Part shown: positions 1-6,217 of the stretch, piece by piece
Numbering within the stretch: the stretch's first letter is position 1
How the letters are laid out: every line of letters starts with the position of its first letter
NCBI GenBank assembly: GCA_903858055.1
Contig: CAIOHM010000024.1
Span: 1 to 6,630 of the forward strand
DNA from: an uncultured delta proteobacterium
Lineage (GTDB): Bacteria; Myxococcota_A; Polyangia; Polyangiales; Polyangiaceae
Reading direction: 5' to 3'
Length of the DNA stretch: 6,630 nucleotides
The notes under the pieces: model-generated
What the model saw: the letters and a program-made list of their open reading frames with translations, nothing else
Database searches by the model: none
Told to the model about the DNA's origin: nothing
Translations under genes and position numbers: made by a program

Positions 1-1
1 C

Positions 2-205
2 GGCGGGCTCTTGAACTTCGCGGGCGGTCTCGGCGGGCGCTACTACGGCACCGAGCTCGACGCGCGCATCCAGTATCGCTGGGAGGAGCACGCCATCTTC
101 GACCTCGAGGGCGCCGTGCTCTTCCCCGGCGACGCGCTCCGCGATCGCAACGGCGACGCCGCCACCTCGTACCTCTCGCAGGTCCGCTCGACCTTCTTGT
201 TCTGA
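2..205 (+). CDS. C-terminus of an outer-membrane beta-barrel-like protein (5' partial)
   Basis: An open frame enters from the left edge and ends at TGA 203-205, giving the last 67 residues of a longer protein. The visible part alternates polar and hydrophobic residues (for example ELDARIQYRW and FDLEGAVLFPG) in the manner of amphipathic beta strands. It ends in ...STFLF, and a C-terminal aromatic, usually Phe, is the classic recognition signal of outer-membrane beta barrels for the BAM machinery. The pattern of a strand ending in a Phe-Pro-Gly turn resembles alginate-export/TIGR04551-like porins known from myxobacteria, but that family name is a guess from a short fragment. The lipoprotein gene starts 12 bases downstream, so the two are probably co-transcribed and both act in the envelope. 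The methionine at position 11 is internal, not the start. Confidence 0.65.
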   Translation, partial: GGLLNFAGGLGGRYYGTELDARIQYRWEEHAIFDLEGAVLFPGDALRDRNGDAATSYLSQVRSTFLF

Positions 206-217
206 CCTGGAGCGCCC

Positions 218-1309
218 ATGAACATCGTTCGCATCACCGCCCTCGCGCACCTCGTTCCGCTCGCGCTCTGCCTCGCACTCACGGCGTGCGAGCCCTACGA
301 GGCACCCGCCACGGCGACGCTCGCCGGGCTCACCGACGGCCTCCTCGACAGCCGCGAGAGCACGCTCACGGTCCGCTTCGATCGGCCCGTGCGCTGGGAG
401 ACGCTCCGCCTCGAGGTCGTACCGTTTCAGGTCGACGAGAAGGGCAACCTGCCCGACGAAACCCCCACGGCCGAGGAAGAAGGCACGACGCTCACGCCGC
501 TCCTCTCGTTCGACGGCCCCACCGACACGCGCGGCGCGTCCTTTTCGCCCTCGGAAGACGGCACGACTCTCACGATCGCTCCGCGCTCGAAGCTGCCCGT
601 GGGCCCCAAGCTCGCGCTCCTCGTCTACGCGGGCCTGACCTCGCAAGACGGCACCGTGCTCACCTACCGCCGTCGGCTCCCCTTCGCGTTCAAGTTCGAG
701 TGCACGGGCACACGCGGCTCCGGTGAGCTCCCCTCGGGGCCCTACTTCTTCCTGCTCAACGTCGAGAAGCCGACGGCGACCCAGGTGAAGCTCTTCGGCC
801 GCATCCGCTTCGACGAGACCACAGGCCGCTTCTCGGGGATCTTCACGAACGCCGCACGCAACCGCGACCCGAACCGCTGCCCGACGCCGTGCGCGAGCAC
901 CGAGGCCTGTCAGCTCGTGCCCTCCCCTTCCTGCGTCGCGCCCTCGCTCCGCGCGGGAAGCGCAGACGAGTGGAGCGACTTTCTCCCGAACGCGACGCCG
1001 CCCACGGGCTTTCAGCTCAACATTCAAGGCTGTGCCGAGGCGAACGACGACGGCACCGTGAACTTTGCGACCGTCCCCACGGAGCTCGCCGTCGAGCAAC
1101 CGCCCGTGCGCGTTCAAGCGCTCGTCGTCTCCTCCGCGTTCAAGAAGGAGGGCGGCCTTTGGAAGGCGTCGGGCGGCATCACCGGCGACAACGTCATCTT
1201 CGGCAACACGAGCCTCGGCGCCGGCCAAGGCACCGTCCTCGCGAGCAGCATCCCGGCGTCGATCGATCTGCCGGGCCTCCCCGCGCTCGAGGGCATCCCA
1301 AAACCCTGA
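218..1309 (+). CDS. Predicted lipoprotein with an N-terminal Ig-like (SbsA-type) region
   Basis: This is a 363-residue exported protein. The N-terminus is a type II signal peptide: a hydrophobic core followed by the lipobox L21-T22-A23-C24, so Cys24 should be lipidated and the protein tethered to a membrane. The next residue is Glu, not Asp, which fits outer-membrane sorting under the E. coli rule, although that rule may not hold here. Residues about 33-155 contain FDRPV, then a 'proper pole' of the type L-P-V-G-P-x-L followed by S-Q-D-G-T. This is the usual look of bacterial Ig-like/SbsA domains, and is only tentative. The second half has six further cysteines (162, 221, 225, 231, 239, 272). 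Four of them are packed within 19 residues, suggesting a disulfide-stabilised loop. ATG 218 has a GGAG at 209-212, five bases upstream. It sits 12 bases after the beta-barrel gene, so a shared envelope role is likely. The specific function is unknown. Confidence 0.8.
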   Translation: MNIVRITALAHLVPLALCLALTACEPYEAPATATLAGLTDGLLDSRESTLTVRFDRPVRWETLRLEVVPFQVDEKGNLPDETPTAEEEGTTLTPLLSFDGPTDTRGASFSPSEDGTTLTIAPRSKLPVGPKLALLVYAGLTSQDGTVLTYRRRLPFAFKFECTGTRGSGELPSGPYFFLLNVEKPTATQVKLFGRIRFDETTGRFSGIFTNAARNRDPNRCPTPCASTEACQLVPSPSCVAPSLRAGSADEWSDFLPNATPPTGFQLNIQGCAEANDDGTVNFATVPTELAVEQPPVRVQALVVSSAFKKEGGLWKASGGITGDNVIFGNTSLGAGQGTVLASSIPASIDLPGLPALEGIPKP

Positions 1310-1384
1310 AGCCCTGAAAATAGCCGCACGGGCGCTTCCTCGGGAAGTTGGCCCGGCGGCGTCGTTCATGCGCAACTCGGAGCG

Positions 1385-2035
1385 ATGGTCCCCTCCCTCG
1401 CCCTCGCGCCGTTTCGCAACGGACAGCCTCGAGTGCCGTGCGTGCTCGTGCTCGACAGCTCGGGCACCATGGAGGGTGAACGCTTGCGCGCGCTCAACGA
1501 GGGCCTGGAGATCCTCTGGACCGACCTCCTCGACGATCCGATCGCGCGCGAGCGCATCGAGATCGCCGTCGTCGAGTTCTCGAGCGACGTGCGCGTCACG
1601 CGGCGCTTCGACCTGCCCGGTGAGGTGATCCCGCAGGTCGCGCGCGCCGATGGACTCACCGCGATGGGCAAAGGCCTCCGCGAGGCGCTCCGCCTGGTCG
1701 ACGAGCGAACCGCGCTGTACCGCACGATCGGCGTGCCGCACTACAAGCCGTGGGTCTTTCTGCTCACCGACGGCTCGGCGACCGACGACATCGATCGCTC
1801 GGCGCGCCTCGTCGCCAAGGCCGAGGCCGAACGTCAGCTCGCGTTCTTCGCCGTCGGTGTGGGCGACGCGGACATGACGAAGCTTCGTCGTCTCTCGGCG
1901 CGCGGCGCCATGCACCTCGACGGGCTGCGCTTCCGCGACCTCTTTCGCTGGCTCTCCGCGAGCCTCATCGGCGTCTCCGTGAGCCGCATCGGCGAGCGCG
2001 TGCCGCTCCCGCAGCTCGATTGGTCCGCGGTTTGA
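1385..2035 (+). CDS. TerY/YegL-like von Willebrand factor A domain protein
   Basis: This is a 216-residue protein that is almost entirely one vWA domain. The metal-ion-dependent adhesion site is complete: D24-S-S-G-T28 (motif 1, with Thr in the last position), T92 in DGLTAMG (motif 2) and D129 in LLTDGSATDD (motif 3). Other features match TerY-type vWA proteins: LNEGL after the first motif, RIEIAVVEF, HYKPWVFLLTDG, FFAVGVGDADM and a closing FRWLSASLIGVSVSRIGE. There is no signal peptide or membrane segment, so it is probably cytoplasmic. In TerY-like systems the vWA protein is thought to be a metal-dependent scaffold working with a kinase and a phosphatase. ATG 1385 is the only in-frame ATG near the domain start. 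Its Shine-Dalgarno-like GGAG (1379-1382) is only two bases away, so initiation at GTG 1433 is an alternative that still keeps the first motif. The stop overlaps the start of the kinase gene, implying translational coupling. Confidence 0.88.
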   Translation: MVPSLALAPFRNGQPRVPCVLVLDSSGTMEGERLRALNEGLEILWTDLLDDPIARERIEIAVVEFSSDVRVTRRFDLPGEVIPQVARADGLTAMGKGLREALRLVDERTALYRTIGVPHYKPWVFLLTDGSATDDIDRSARLVAKAEAERQLAFFAVGVGDADMTKLRRLSARGAMHLDGLRFRDLFRWLSASLIGVSVSRIGERVPLPQLDWSAV

Positions 2036-3690
2036 GCGCCCACGGCGATCTCCGCGACAGCTCCGGCATCCCCATCGACCGCGAGGGCTCGACGCTCCTC
2101 GGTCGCGGCGGAGAGGCACGGGTCTGGGCCCTTCCTGCGAGCGGAAAAGCGCTCAAATTACTCGAACCGCACGCACGCACCCCCGAGCGCATGCGCGTGC
2201 TCGAGCACCTCGTGGCGCACGCGGCTCCGCTCCTCCAAGGTGCCGACGACGAGCGCCCCTGGGGCTGGCCCGAGGAGCTCGTGTTCGAGGCGGGCACGTG
2301 CGTCGGCTACACGATGCGCGCCTTTCGTCAGCGTCGCACGCTCTTCTCGGTGCTCGTGCCGACCGAGCGCATGCGGGTCTTCCCGGCCTTCGACGCGCGC
2401 CACCTGCACCGTGTGGGAGCCAACCTCGCGCGCGCCCTCGCATGCTTGCATGATGCAAACATCGTCGTCGGAGACGTGAGCGAGTCGAACGTGCTCGTCG
2501 CGTCCGACGCCTCGGTGGCCCTCGTCGACGTGGACTCGTTTCAGTTCGTCGACGCGCGCGGCGAGCTTCTCCCCTGCCCCGTGGGCAAGCCCGAGCTCTT
2601 GGCCCCGGAGCACCACGGCGAGTTCTTTTCGGCCACACCGAAGACCCCGGCGTCGGACGCGTTCTCGTTCGCGGTGCTCCTCTTTCAGCTGCTCTTCGAC
2701 GGCCCGCACCCGTTCTCCGGGGTCTTCCGCGAGGCCGGCCCCTGCCCAACCCCCGCGGAGGCGCTGCTCGCGGGCGACTACGTCTTCGCCGCGGGAAGCC
2801 GTCTTTCGCCACGCCTCGGCATGCCGGGCCTCGGGGCGATTCACCCGGACATCGCGCACGCGTTCGAGCGGACCTTCGTCGCGGGTCTCCACCGCCCCGA
2901 ACTGCGGACGAGCGTCAAGACCTGGGCCGAGCTCCTCGATCGCGCTGAGCTCGGGCTCGTGCGGTGCTCGCGCAACCGGGCGCACTTGCACCCGAGCGCC
3001 GCGAAGGCGTGTGCATACTGCACGCGGGCCGATCACTTCGGCCGCGCCTTCGAGACGTTCGCACAGGTCAACGCGGACGAGCTGCCGCCCGCCACGAGGC
3101 CGAGCATGCCCCCGCCGTTGCCCGCTGCGCCCGCCGCGGCGACGATCGCAGCCCCCACCGCGGCGGAGACGCCCGAGACCACACCGCGCCCTCGCCGCGC
3201 TTTTACGAGGCGAATCCCCGCTCTTTACGGAAAGCGACGCGCGCACGTGCGGGACGACGCCGCGGTGGCGGAGGTCGCCACGGAGCCGCAGACCGTGGCT
3301 CCCGTCGATGCGCGAGCGTCCGCTCCGAGCGCGCCATCCGAGACCGTGGTGCGCGCCGTCTCCCGTGCCGCTGCACCGGTCTTGCCGGGGAGCGAGCCGC
3401 GAGCCACGCGTCCGAAGCAGCGCGAAGCGCGCGCGCCCCTCCCCGCGCCGCCCCAAACCCTCGAACGCTCACGAGCGCTCCCTCGTTACGCCGTCTTCGC
3501 GGCGCTCGTTGCGGCGTTTGTCCTCGGGCGGTGCACGGGGACCCGCGCCCCCGAAGCACGCGAAGCGAGCGTCACCTCCGCGAGCGCCGTACCCACGACG
3601 TCGAGCACACCCGCGCTCACCCGAGGGTCGGCGGTCCTCCGACGCGACACGCTCACGGCGGAAAAGAAGACGCCGCGCGCCCCGCGGTGA
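2032..3690 (+). CDS. Membrane-anchored Ser/Thr protein kinase with zinc-ribbon-like motif
   Basis: This is a 552-residue protein if it starts at TTG 2032, whose last two bases are shared with the TGA of the vWA gene. No ATG or GTG lies between that point and the first kinase motif. TTG 2020 is possible; starts further upstream read only through the vWA gene. Kinase motifs in order are: Gly loop G24-R-G-G-E-A; ATP-lysine K42; catalytic loop G147-D148-V-S-E-S-N153 (Asp and Asn kept, the HR of HRD replaced); metal-binding D166 in VDVDSFQ in place of DFG; A191-P-E193; and D209 of helix F. VGDVSESNVLV, VDVDSFQF and GPHPFSG resemble the COG4248-type kinases found with TerY-like vWA proteins. C312/H318 and C327-x2-C330 follow and look like a small zinc ribbon. 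A Pro/Ala/Arg-rich linker (about 335-483) leads to a hydrophobic segment (about 486-499) and a Ser/Thr-rich tail. The likely topology is kinase in the cytoplasm and tail outside. Substrates are unknown. Confidence 0.87.
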   Translation: MSAHGDLRDSSGIPIDREGSTLLGRGGEARVWALPASGKALKLLEPHARTPERMRVLEHLVAHAAPLLQGADDERPWGWPEELVFEAGTCVGYTMRAFRQRRTLFSVLVPTERMRVFPAFDARHLHRVGANLARALACLHDANIVVGDVSESNVLVASDASVALVDVDSFQFVDARGELLPCPVGKPELLAPEHHGEFFSATPKTPASDAFSFAVLLFQLLFDGPHPFSGVFREAGPCPTPAEALLAGDYVFAAGSRLSPRLGMPGLGAIHPDIAHAFERTFVAGLHRPELRTSVKTWAELLDRAELGLVRCSRNRAHLHPSAAKACAYCTRADHFGRAFETFAQVNADELPPATRPSMPPPLPAAPAAATIAAPTAAETPETTPRPRRAFTRRIPALYGKRRAHVRDDAAVAEVATEPQTVAPVDARASAPSAPSETVVRAVSRAAAPVLPGSEPRATRPKQREARAPLPAPPQTLERSRALPRYAVFAALVAAFVLGRCTGTRAPEAREASVTSASAVPTTSSTPALTRGSAVLRRDTLTAEKKTPRAPR

Positions 3691-3718
3691 GGAGCTCGCG
3701 GCGCCGTCGTCAAGCCCG

Positions 3719-4990
3719 CTACTTCTTGCAGCCGTCGTAGTTCGTGTCGCAGTCGTCCTGCGCGCGCTTGAGCACGTCTTCGTAGTGCTTCATGTGCTCG
3801 TCCTTCTCGGGGGAGGACCACTCGTCGCCCTTCACGCGCGCACGATCGACGCTCTTCGTGACGTAAAACACGCCGTCTTTTCCTGGAATTCCCGCAATCT
3901 CACCCGCCTCTGGCACGAACTCGCCGTCGATGTCGCGGAGGCGCACGGTGCGCACGTCGTTGTCGACGATGAGCTTACCGAAGAGCTCCGCGCGCAGCTC
4001 CGTGGGGCCCGCCTTGTCGACGGTCTGCCTCACGTTGACGTGAGCGAAGACTTTGTCGTCGGTCCCGTTGTCCGCGCGGACGTTGAGTCGGTAGAAGCCC
4101 GGCGCAGCCGCCTCGAAGCCGAGGTAATACGCGATACTGCCGTTCTCGTAGGCCTCGCGTACGACGCCGGTGAGGCGACCGGGCGACTGGGGCACGTAGT
4201 GAACGACCACGCGCGCGCTCCCGGTCTCCTGCACGCCGTCGTCACGCTCGAGCGAGAGGTCGAAGTCGAGGTCGATGCTGCCCGTGAACGCGCGCAGCGT
4301 GCTCTGCTTTGGGGTGAAGGTCGCCACGGCGCTCCCGTCGGGCCCAGCCTTGCACGTGAGCGGAAACGGCGGCAGCCGCTCGGCGCCCGGCGCTGGAATG
4401 GCGGAGGCTCGCCCTTCCGAGCAACGCACGGGGAGATCGCGCCCCTTGTCGTTCAAGCCCTTGATCGAGACGAGGACCGAATCGTCGCCCACGAGCTGGA
4501 ACCGGTCTTGCGAAAGCACGACGCGGGCCTTGCCGATGCTCTCCGGATCGGGAGTGCCATCGGCGCGTCGCTTCACGAGGGGCACCACCGTCGGCGACGT
4601 GTAGTGCGGCAACAGGCCGCCGCCCGGAGCCATTTCCTCCGCAGGACGCGCCGACTCCGGCCACCGTGAAGCCTGCTTGTAGTTCTCGAGATCGTGGCGT
4701 GCCATCTCGAGCTCCGCCTTCGCCGTGCGGTATTTGTAAGCGAACGAGCCGAATTCCGGGTCGGGCTCTGCATCCCGCTTGTCCGCGGTATCCTGTGCAG
4801 GAGCGCCTTCACGCTCCCCACCAGCGCCGCTCGCCTCCTTCGGTGCCCGCTTCCCCTTCGTGCTCGTCTCGCTCTCGTCTGCGCCCTCGGGAGCGCTCCC
4901 CGGAAGCAGCCCCTTGGACTTCGCAAACCAACCTCCGAGGCCGAGCACCACGACGAGCGCCGCGACGACCCCAACGTTCTTCCCGTTCAT
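3719..4990 (-). CDS. Bitopic membrane protein of unknown function with beta-rich exported region
   Basis: This is a 423-residue protein that I do not recognise. Residues 6-23 form one hydrophobic helix after M-N-G-K, so it is probably an uncleaved N-terminal anchor with the rest outside the cytoplasm. Residues 24-80 are a low-complexity Gly/Glu/Lys/Ala spacer. Residues 81-110 are a charged helix (KAELEMARHDLENYKQ). Residues about 150-265 and 272-385 alternate in a beta-strand pattern (for example ARVVVHYV and GFYRLNVRADNG), suggesting two Ig-like sandwiches. Residues 391-413 are helical. The cysteines come in two pairs, C190/C213 and C414/C421, compatible with disulfides. I prefer the ATG whose A is at 4990 over one nine codons upstream because a GGAGGGAG lies just before it and the anchor then starts properly. 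The gene converges on the kinase gene, with 28 bases between the stops and no clear terminator there. A structural or envelope role is only inference. Confidence 0.82.
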   Translation of the reverse strand: MNGKNVGVVAALVVVLGLGGWFAKSKGLLPGSAPEGADESETSTKGKRAPKEASGAGGEREGAPAQDTADKRDAEPDPEFGSFAYKYRTAKAELEMARHDLENYKQASRWPESARPAEEMAPGGGLLPHYTSPTVVPLVKRRADGTPDPESIGKARVVLSQDRFQLVGDDSVLVSIKGLNDKGRDLPVRCSEGRASAIPAPGAERLPPFPLTCKAGPDGSAVATFTPKQSTLRAFTGSIDLDFDLSLERDDGVQETGSARVVVHYVPQSPGRLTGVVREAYENGSIAYYLGFEAAAPGFYRLNVRADNGTDDKVFAHVNVRQTVDKAGPTELRAELFGKLIVDNDVRTVRLRDIDGEFVPEAGEIAGIPGKDGVFYVTKSVDRARVKGDEWSSPEKDEHMKHYEDVLKRAQDDCDTNYDGCKK

Positions 4991-4995
4991 CCGAG

Positions 4996-5003
4996 CTCCC
5001 TCC
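4996..5003 (-). promoter_or_regulatory. Ribosome binding site that sets the start of the 3719-4990 gene
   Basis: Read on the minus strand this is GGAGGGAG, ending five bases before the ATG at 4990. It is a strong Shine-Dalgarno match and supports this ATG over the in-frame ATG nine codons upstream at 5017, which would place the ribosome site inside the coding region. Confidence 0.7.
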
Positions 5004-5015
5004 GCAGCACGCGCC

Positions 5016-5039
5016 ACGGCTCACGCCGAGTACGGCTCA
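5016..5039. repeat. Direct repeat ACGGCTCA, two copies
   Basis: The octamer ACGGCTCA occurs at 5016-5023 and again at 5032-5039, 16 bases apart. It lies just upstream of the minus-strand gene starting at 4990, within its likely promoter or leader. It could be a regulator site or chance; only the repetition itself is observed. Confidence 0.4.
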
Positions 5040-5066
5040 GCAGCGCGGCGAGTTAAGCAGCAGGAG

Positions 5067-5084
5067 CCACGCGACGAGGCGTGG
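5067..5084. promoter_or_regulatory. Perfect dyad CCACGC-N6-GCGTGG, possible operator
   Basis: This is an 18-base interrupted palindrome with perfect 6-base arms (5067-5072 and 5079-5084) in the divergent intergenic region, about 80 bases upstream of the minus-strand gene start and about 150 upstream of the predicted plus-strand transcription start. The size fits a dimeric helix-turn-helix binding site. GC-rich 6-base dyads do arise by chance, so this is a candidate only. Confidence 0.35.
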
Positions 5085-5098
5085 AGGCGTTGATCTGC

Positions 5099-5154
5099 TC
5101 ACACGAGTTCACACGGCAAACCCAATTCATGTTCTGAACTTCGAAACTCACACG
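5099..5154 (+). promoter_or_regulatory. Three TCACACG repeats, candidate enhancer sites of the sigma-54 promoter
   Basis: The heptamer TCACACG occurs three times in the same orientation, at 5099-5105, 5109-5115 and 5148-5154. The first two are 10 bases apart (one helical turn) and the third is 39 bases further on. Relative to the transcription start expected from the promoter at 5204-5220 they lie at about -132 to -77. This is where bacterial enhancer-binding proteins usually bind upstream of sigma-54 promoters. The repetition is observed; the role is inferred. The segment is also less GC-rich than its surroundings. Confidence 0.4.
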
Positions 5155-5171
5155 GGTCGAGCGTGCGTCGC

Positions 5172-5183
5172 CGTGATCTCACG
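5172..5183. promoter_or_regulatory. Small dyad CGTGA-TC-TCACG between enhancer repeats and promoter
   Basis: A perfect 5-base inverted repeat lies about 50 to 60 bases upstream of the predicted transcription start. It could be a further regulator half-site pair. It is short, so confidence is low. Confidence 0.2.
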
Positions 5184-5203
5184 AAGATGGGCCTCCCCAT
5201 CGG

Positions 5204-5220
5204 TTGGCACGGCCCTCGCT
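5204..5220 (+). promoter_or_regulatory. Sigma-54 (RpoN) type promoter of the secreted hydrolase gene
   Basis: The sequence is TTGGCACG-GCCC-TCGCT. The -24 element matches the consensus TTGGCACG exactly. The -12 element differs from TTGCT at one base but keeps the essential GC. The invariant GG (5206-5207) and GC (5218-5219) are separated by exactly 10 bases, the spacing this sigma factor requires. Transcription would begin near 5231, leaving a leader of about 44 bases before the ATG at 5275. Such promoters need an ATP-dependent activator bound upstream, for which the TCACACG repeats are candidates. Confidence 0.62.
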
Positions 5221-5234
5221 TGGTCTTGCTCACG

Positions 5235-5255
5235 ACCGGGCCTCAGTGCCCAGGT
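5235..5255 (+). other. Leader hairpin just upstream of the hydrolase ribosome binding site
   Basis: ACCGGGC (5235-5241) can pair with GCCC-A-GGT (5248-5255) with one bulged A and a 6-base loop. The stem would sit near the 5' end of the predicted transcript, five bases before the GGAGGA at 5261-5266. It may protect the 5' end or tune translation; the role is speculative. Confidence 0.25.
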
Positions 5256-5274
5256 GCACCGGAGGAACCCACCC

Positions 5275-6192
5275 ATGAAGAAGATCACGCTCATCGCCCT
5301 CGCCGCGGTCGCCGTTGCGGGTACCGCAAACGCCGACGTCTACGTTCATGGTCGCAGCGGCGACCGGAACAACCCCGCCTATTACAACACCAACCCGGCC
5401 AACGGTTCGACCGCGAAGGGTTCCGCCGCGAAGTACGTGAGCAACCGCCTCACGGCCGCGACCGTCAACAGCGACGGCCGCTACTGGACGAACCAGGCGA
5501 CGTTCTACGGCTTCGCGAGCCTCGACTCGGCGAACTACGACGGAAAGCCAAAGGCTTACCTCAACTGGGACGGCGTCAGCGAGGTCATCACGAACTCGAC
5601 CGTGGTGAACGCGCTCCGCAACAACCTCCCCGCGGGCGGCAGCATCACCCGCACGCACAGCACCGGCGGCCTCATCAACGCCCGCCTGCTGAACCTTTAC
5701 GGCACTTCGGCCGGCGCGAAGGGCGGCTACATCGCTCGGTCGGTCGCCGCGGCCTCCGCCGAGGGCGGCTCGGAAATGGCTGACACGGGCGCAACCTGGT
5801 ACGGCGGTGTCCTCGGCAACCTCGCGGGCGTCACCACCTGGCCCGTGGACACGAGCCTCCGCACGGCAAACGCACGCAGCTTCAGCCACAACTTCGCGGG
5901 AAGCCCCGTATACCACGGCGCCGGCTACAACGCGGACCCCGAGGCAGGGCTCTTCGGGTCGGGCGTTGCCGCGTACACGCTCCCGGGCGAAGACGACGGA
6001 GCGGTCGCGTACCACTCGAGCCTCGGCAAGGCCGTGAAGGGCCGCTTCTGCAACACGGCGTATTGGTACACGGTCGGCTGCGACACGGGCCGCACGTGGA
6101 ACAACGGCGAGAACTACGCGGGCCACAGCCCGCGCGAGTACCAGTACTGGGGCCACGGCTTCGCGCTCCAGTTCGCGGCACGCGGCTGGTGA
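5275..6192 (+). CDS. Secreted alpha/beta-hydrolase, lipase-like
   Basis: This is a 305-residue protein. Residues 1-20 are a Sec signal peptide (K2-K3, hydrophobic core, A-N-A cleavage before D21). The mature start V-Y-V-H25-G26-R-S-G fits the oxyanion-hole HG motif of lipases. T127-H-S129-T-G-G is the likely nucleophile elbow, with Thr replacing the first Gly of GxSxG. A-E-G-G-S166-E resembles the post-elbow strand turn of lipases. L-P-G-E-D-D241-G-A-V holds the probable acid, and W-G-H294-G near the C-terminus the probable base (H284 is the alternative). C259 and C269 are the only cysteines in the protein and could form a disulfide. Substrate is unknown; an ester or lipid is likely. ATG 5275 follows GGAGGA (5261-5266) by eight bases and begins the signal peptide, so longer in-frame starts are rejected. 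It is transcribed from the sigma-54-type promoter just upstream and ends at a strong terminator. Triad assignment is from motif order only. Confidence 0.8.
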   Translation: MKKITLIALAAVAVAGTANADVYVHGRSGDRNNPAYYNTNPANGSTAKGSAAKYVSNRLTAATVNSDGRYWTNQATFYGFASLDSANYDGKPKAYLNWDGVSEVITNSTVVNALRNNLPAGGSITRTHSTGGLINARLLNLYGTSAGAKGGYIARSVAAASAEGGSEMADTGATWYGGVLGNLAGVTTWPVDTSLRTANARSFSHNFAGSPVYHGAGYNADPEAGLFGSGVAAYTLPGEDDGAVAYHSSLGKAVKGRFCNTAYWYTVGCDTGRTWNNGENYAGHSPREYQYWGHGFALQFAARGW

Positions 6193-6217
6193 ACTCCTAG
6201 CCCTTCCTCCGGGCGTG

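Noticed and set aside
1335..1347. Hairpin CTTCC-TCG-GGAAG between the lipoprotein and vWA genes as a terminator
   Set aside because: Only five base pairs with a three-base loop and no T-run after it on either strand.
1750..2031. Upstream extension of the kinase frame to an ATG at 1750
   Set aside because: This part overlaps the well-supported vWA gene in another frame and gives an Arg/Gly/Ala-rich translation with no domain features.
2158..3456. Long minus-strand open frame (432 residues) opposite the kinase
   Set aside because: It is the shadow of the kinase gene in GC-rich DNA, is very Arg/Gly-rich, and has no ribosome site or recognisable motif.
3671..3703. CGCCGCG/CGCGGCG arms between the convergent kinase and membrane protein genes as a bidirectional terminator
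   Set aside because: The arms are GC-only and widely spaced, and no T-run follows on either strand; expected by chance at this GC content.
4666..5274. Upstream extension of the hydrolase frame
   Set aside because: It would bury a clear signal peptide and ribosome binding site inside the protein and run antisense through the membrane protein gene; the translation is low complexity.
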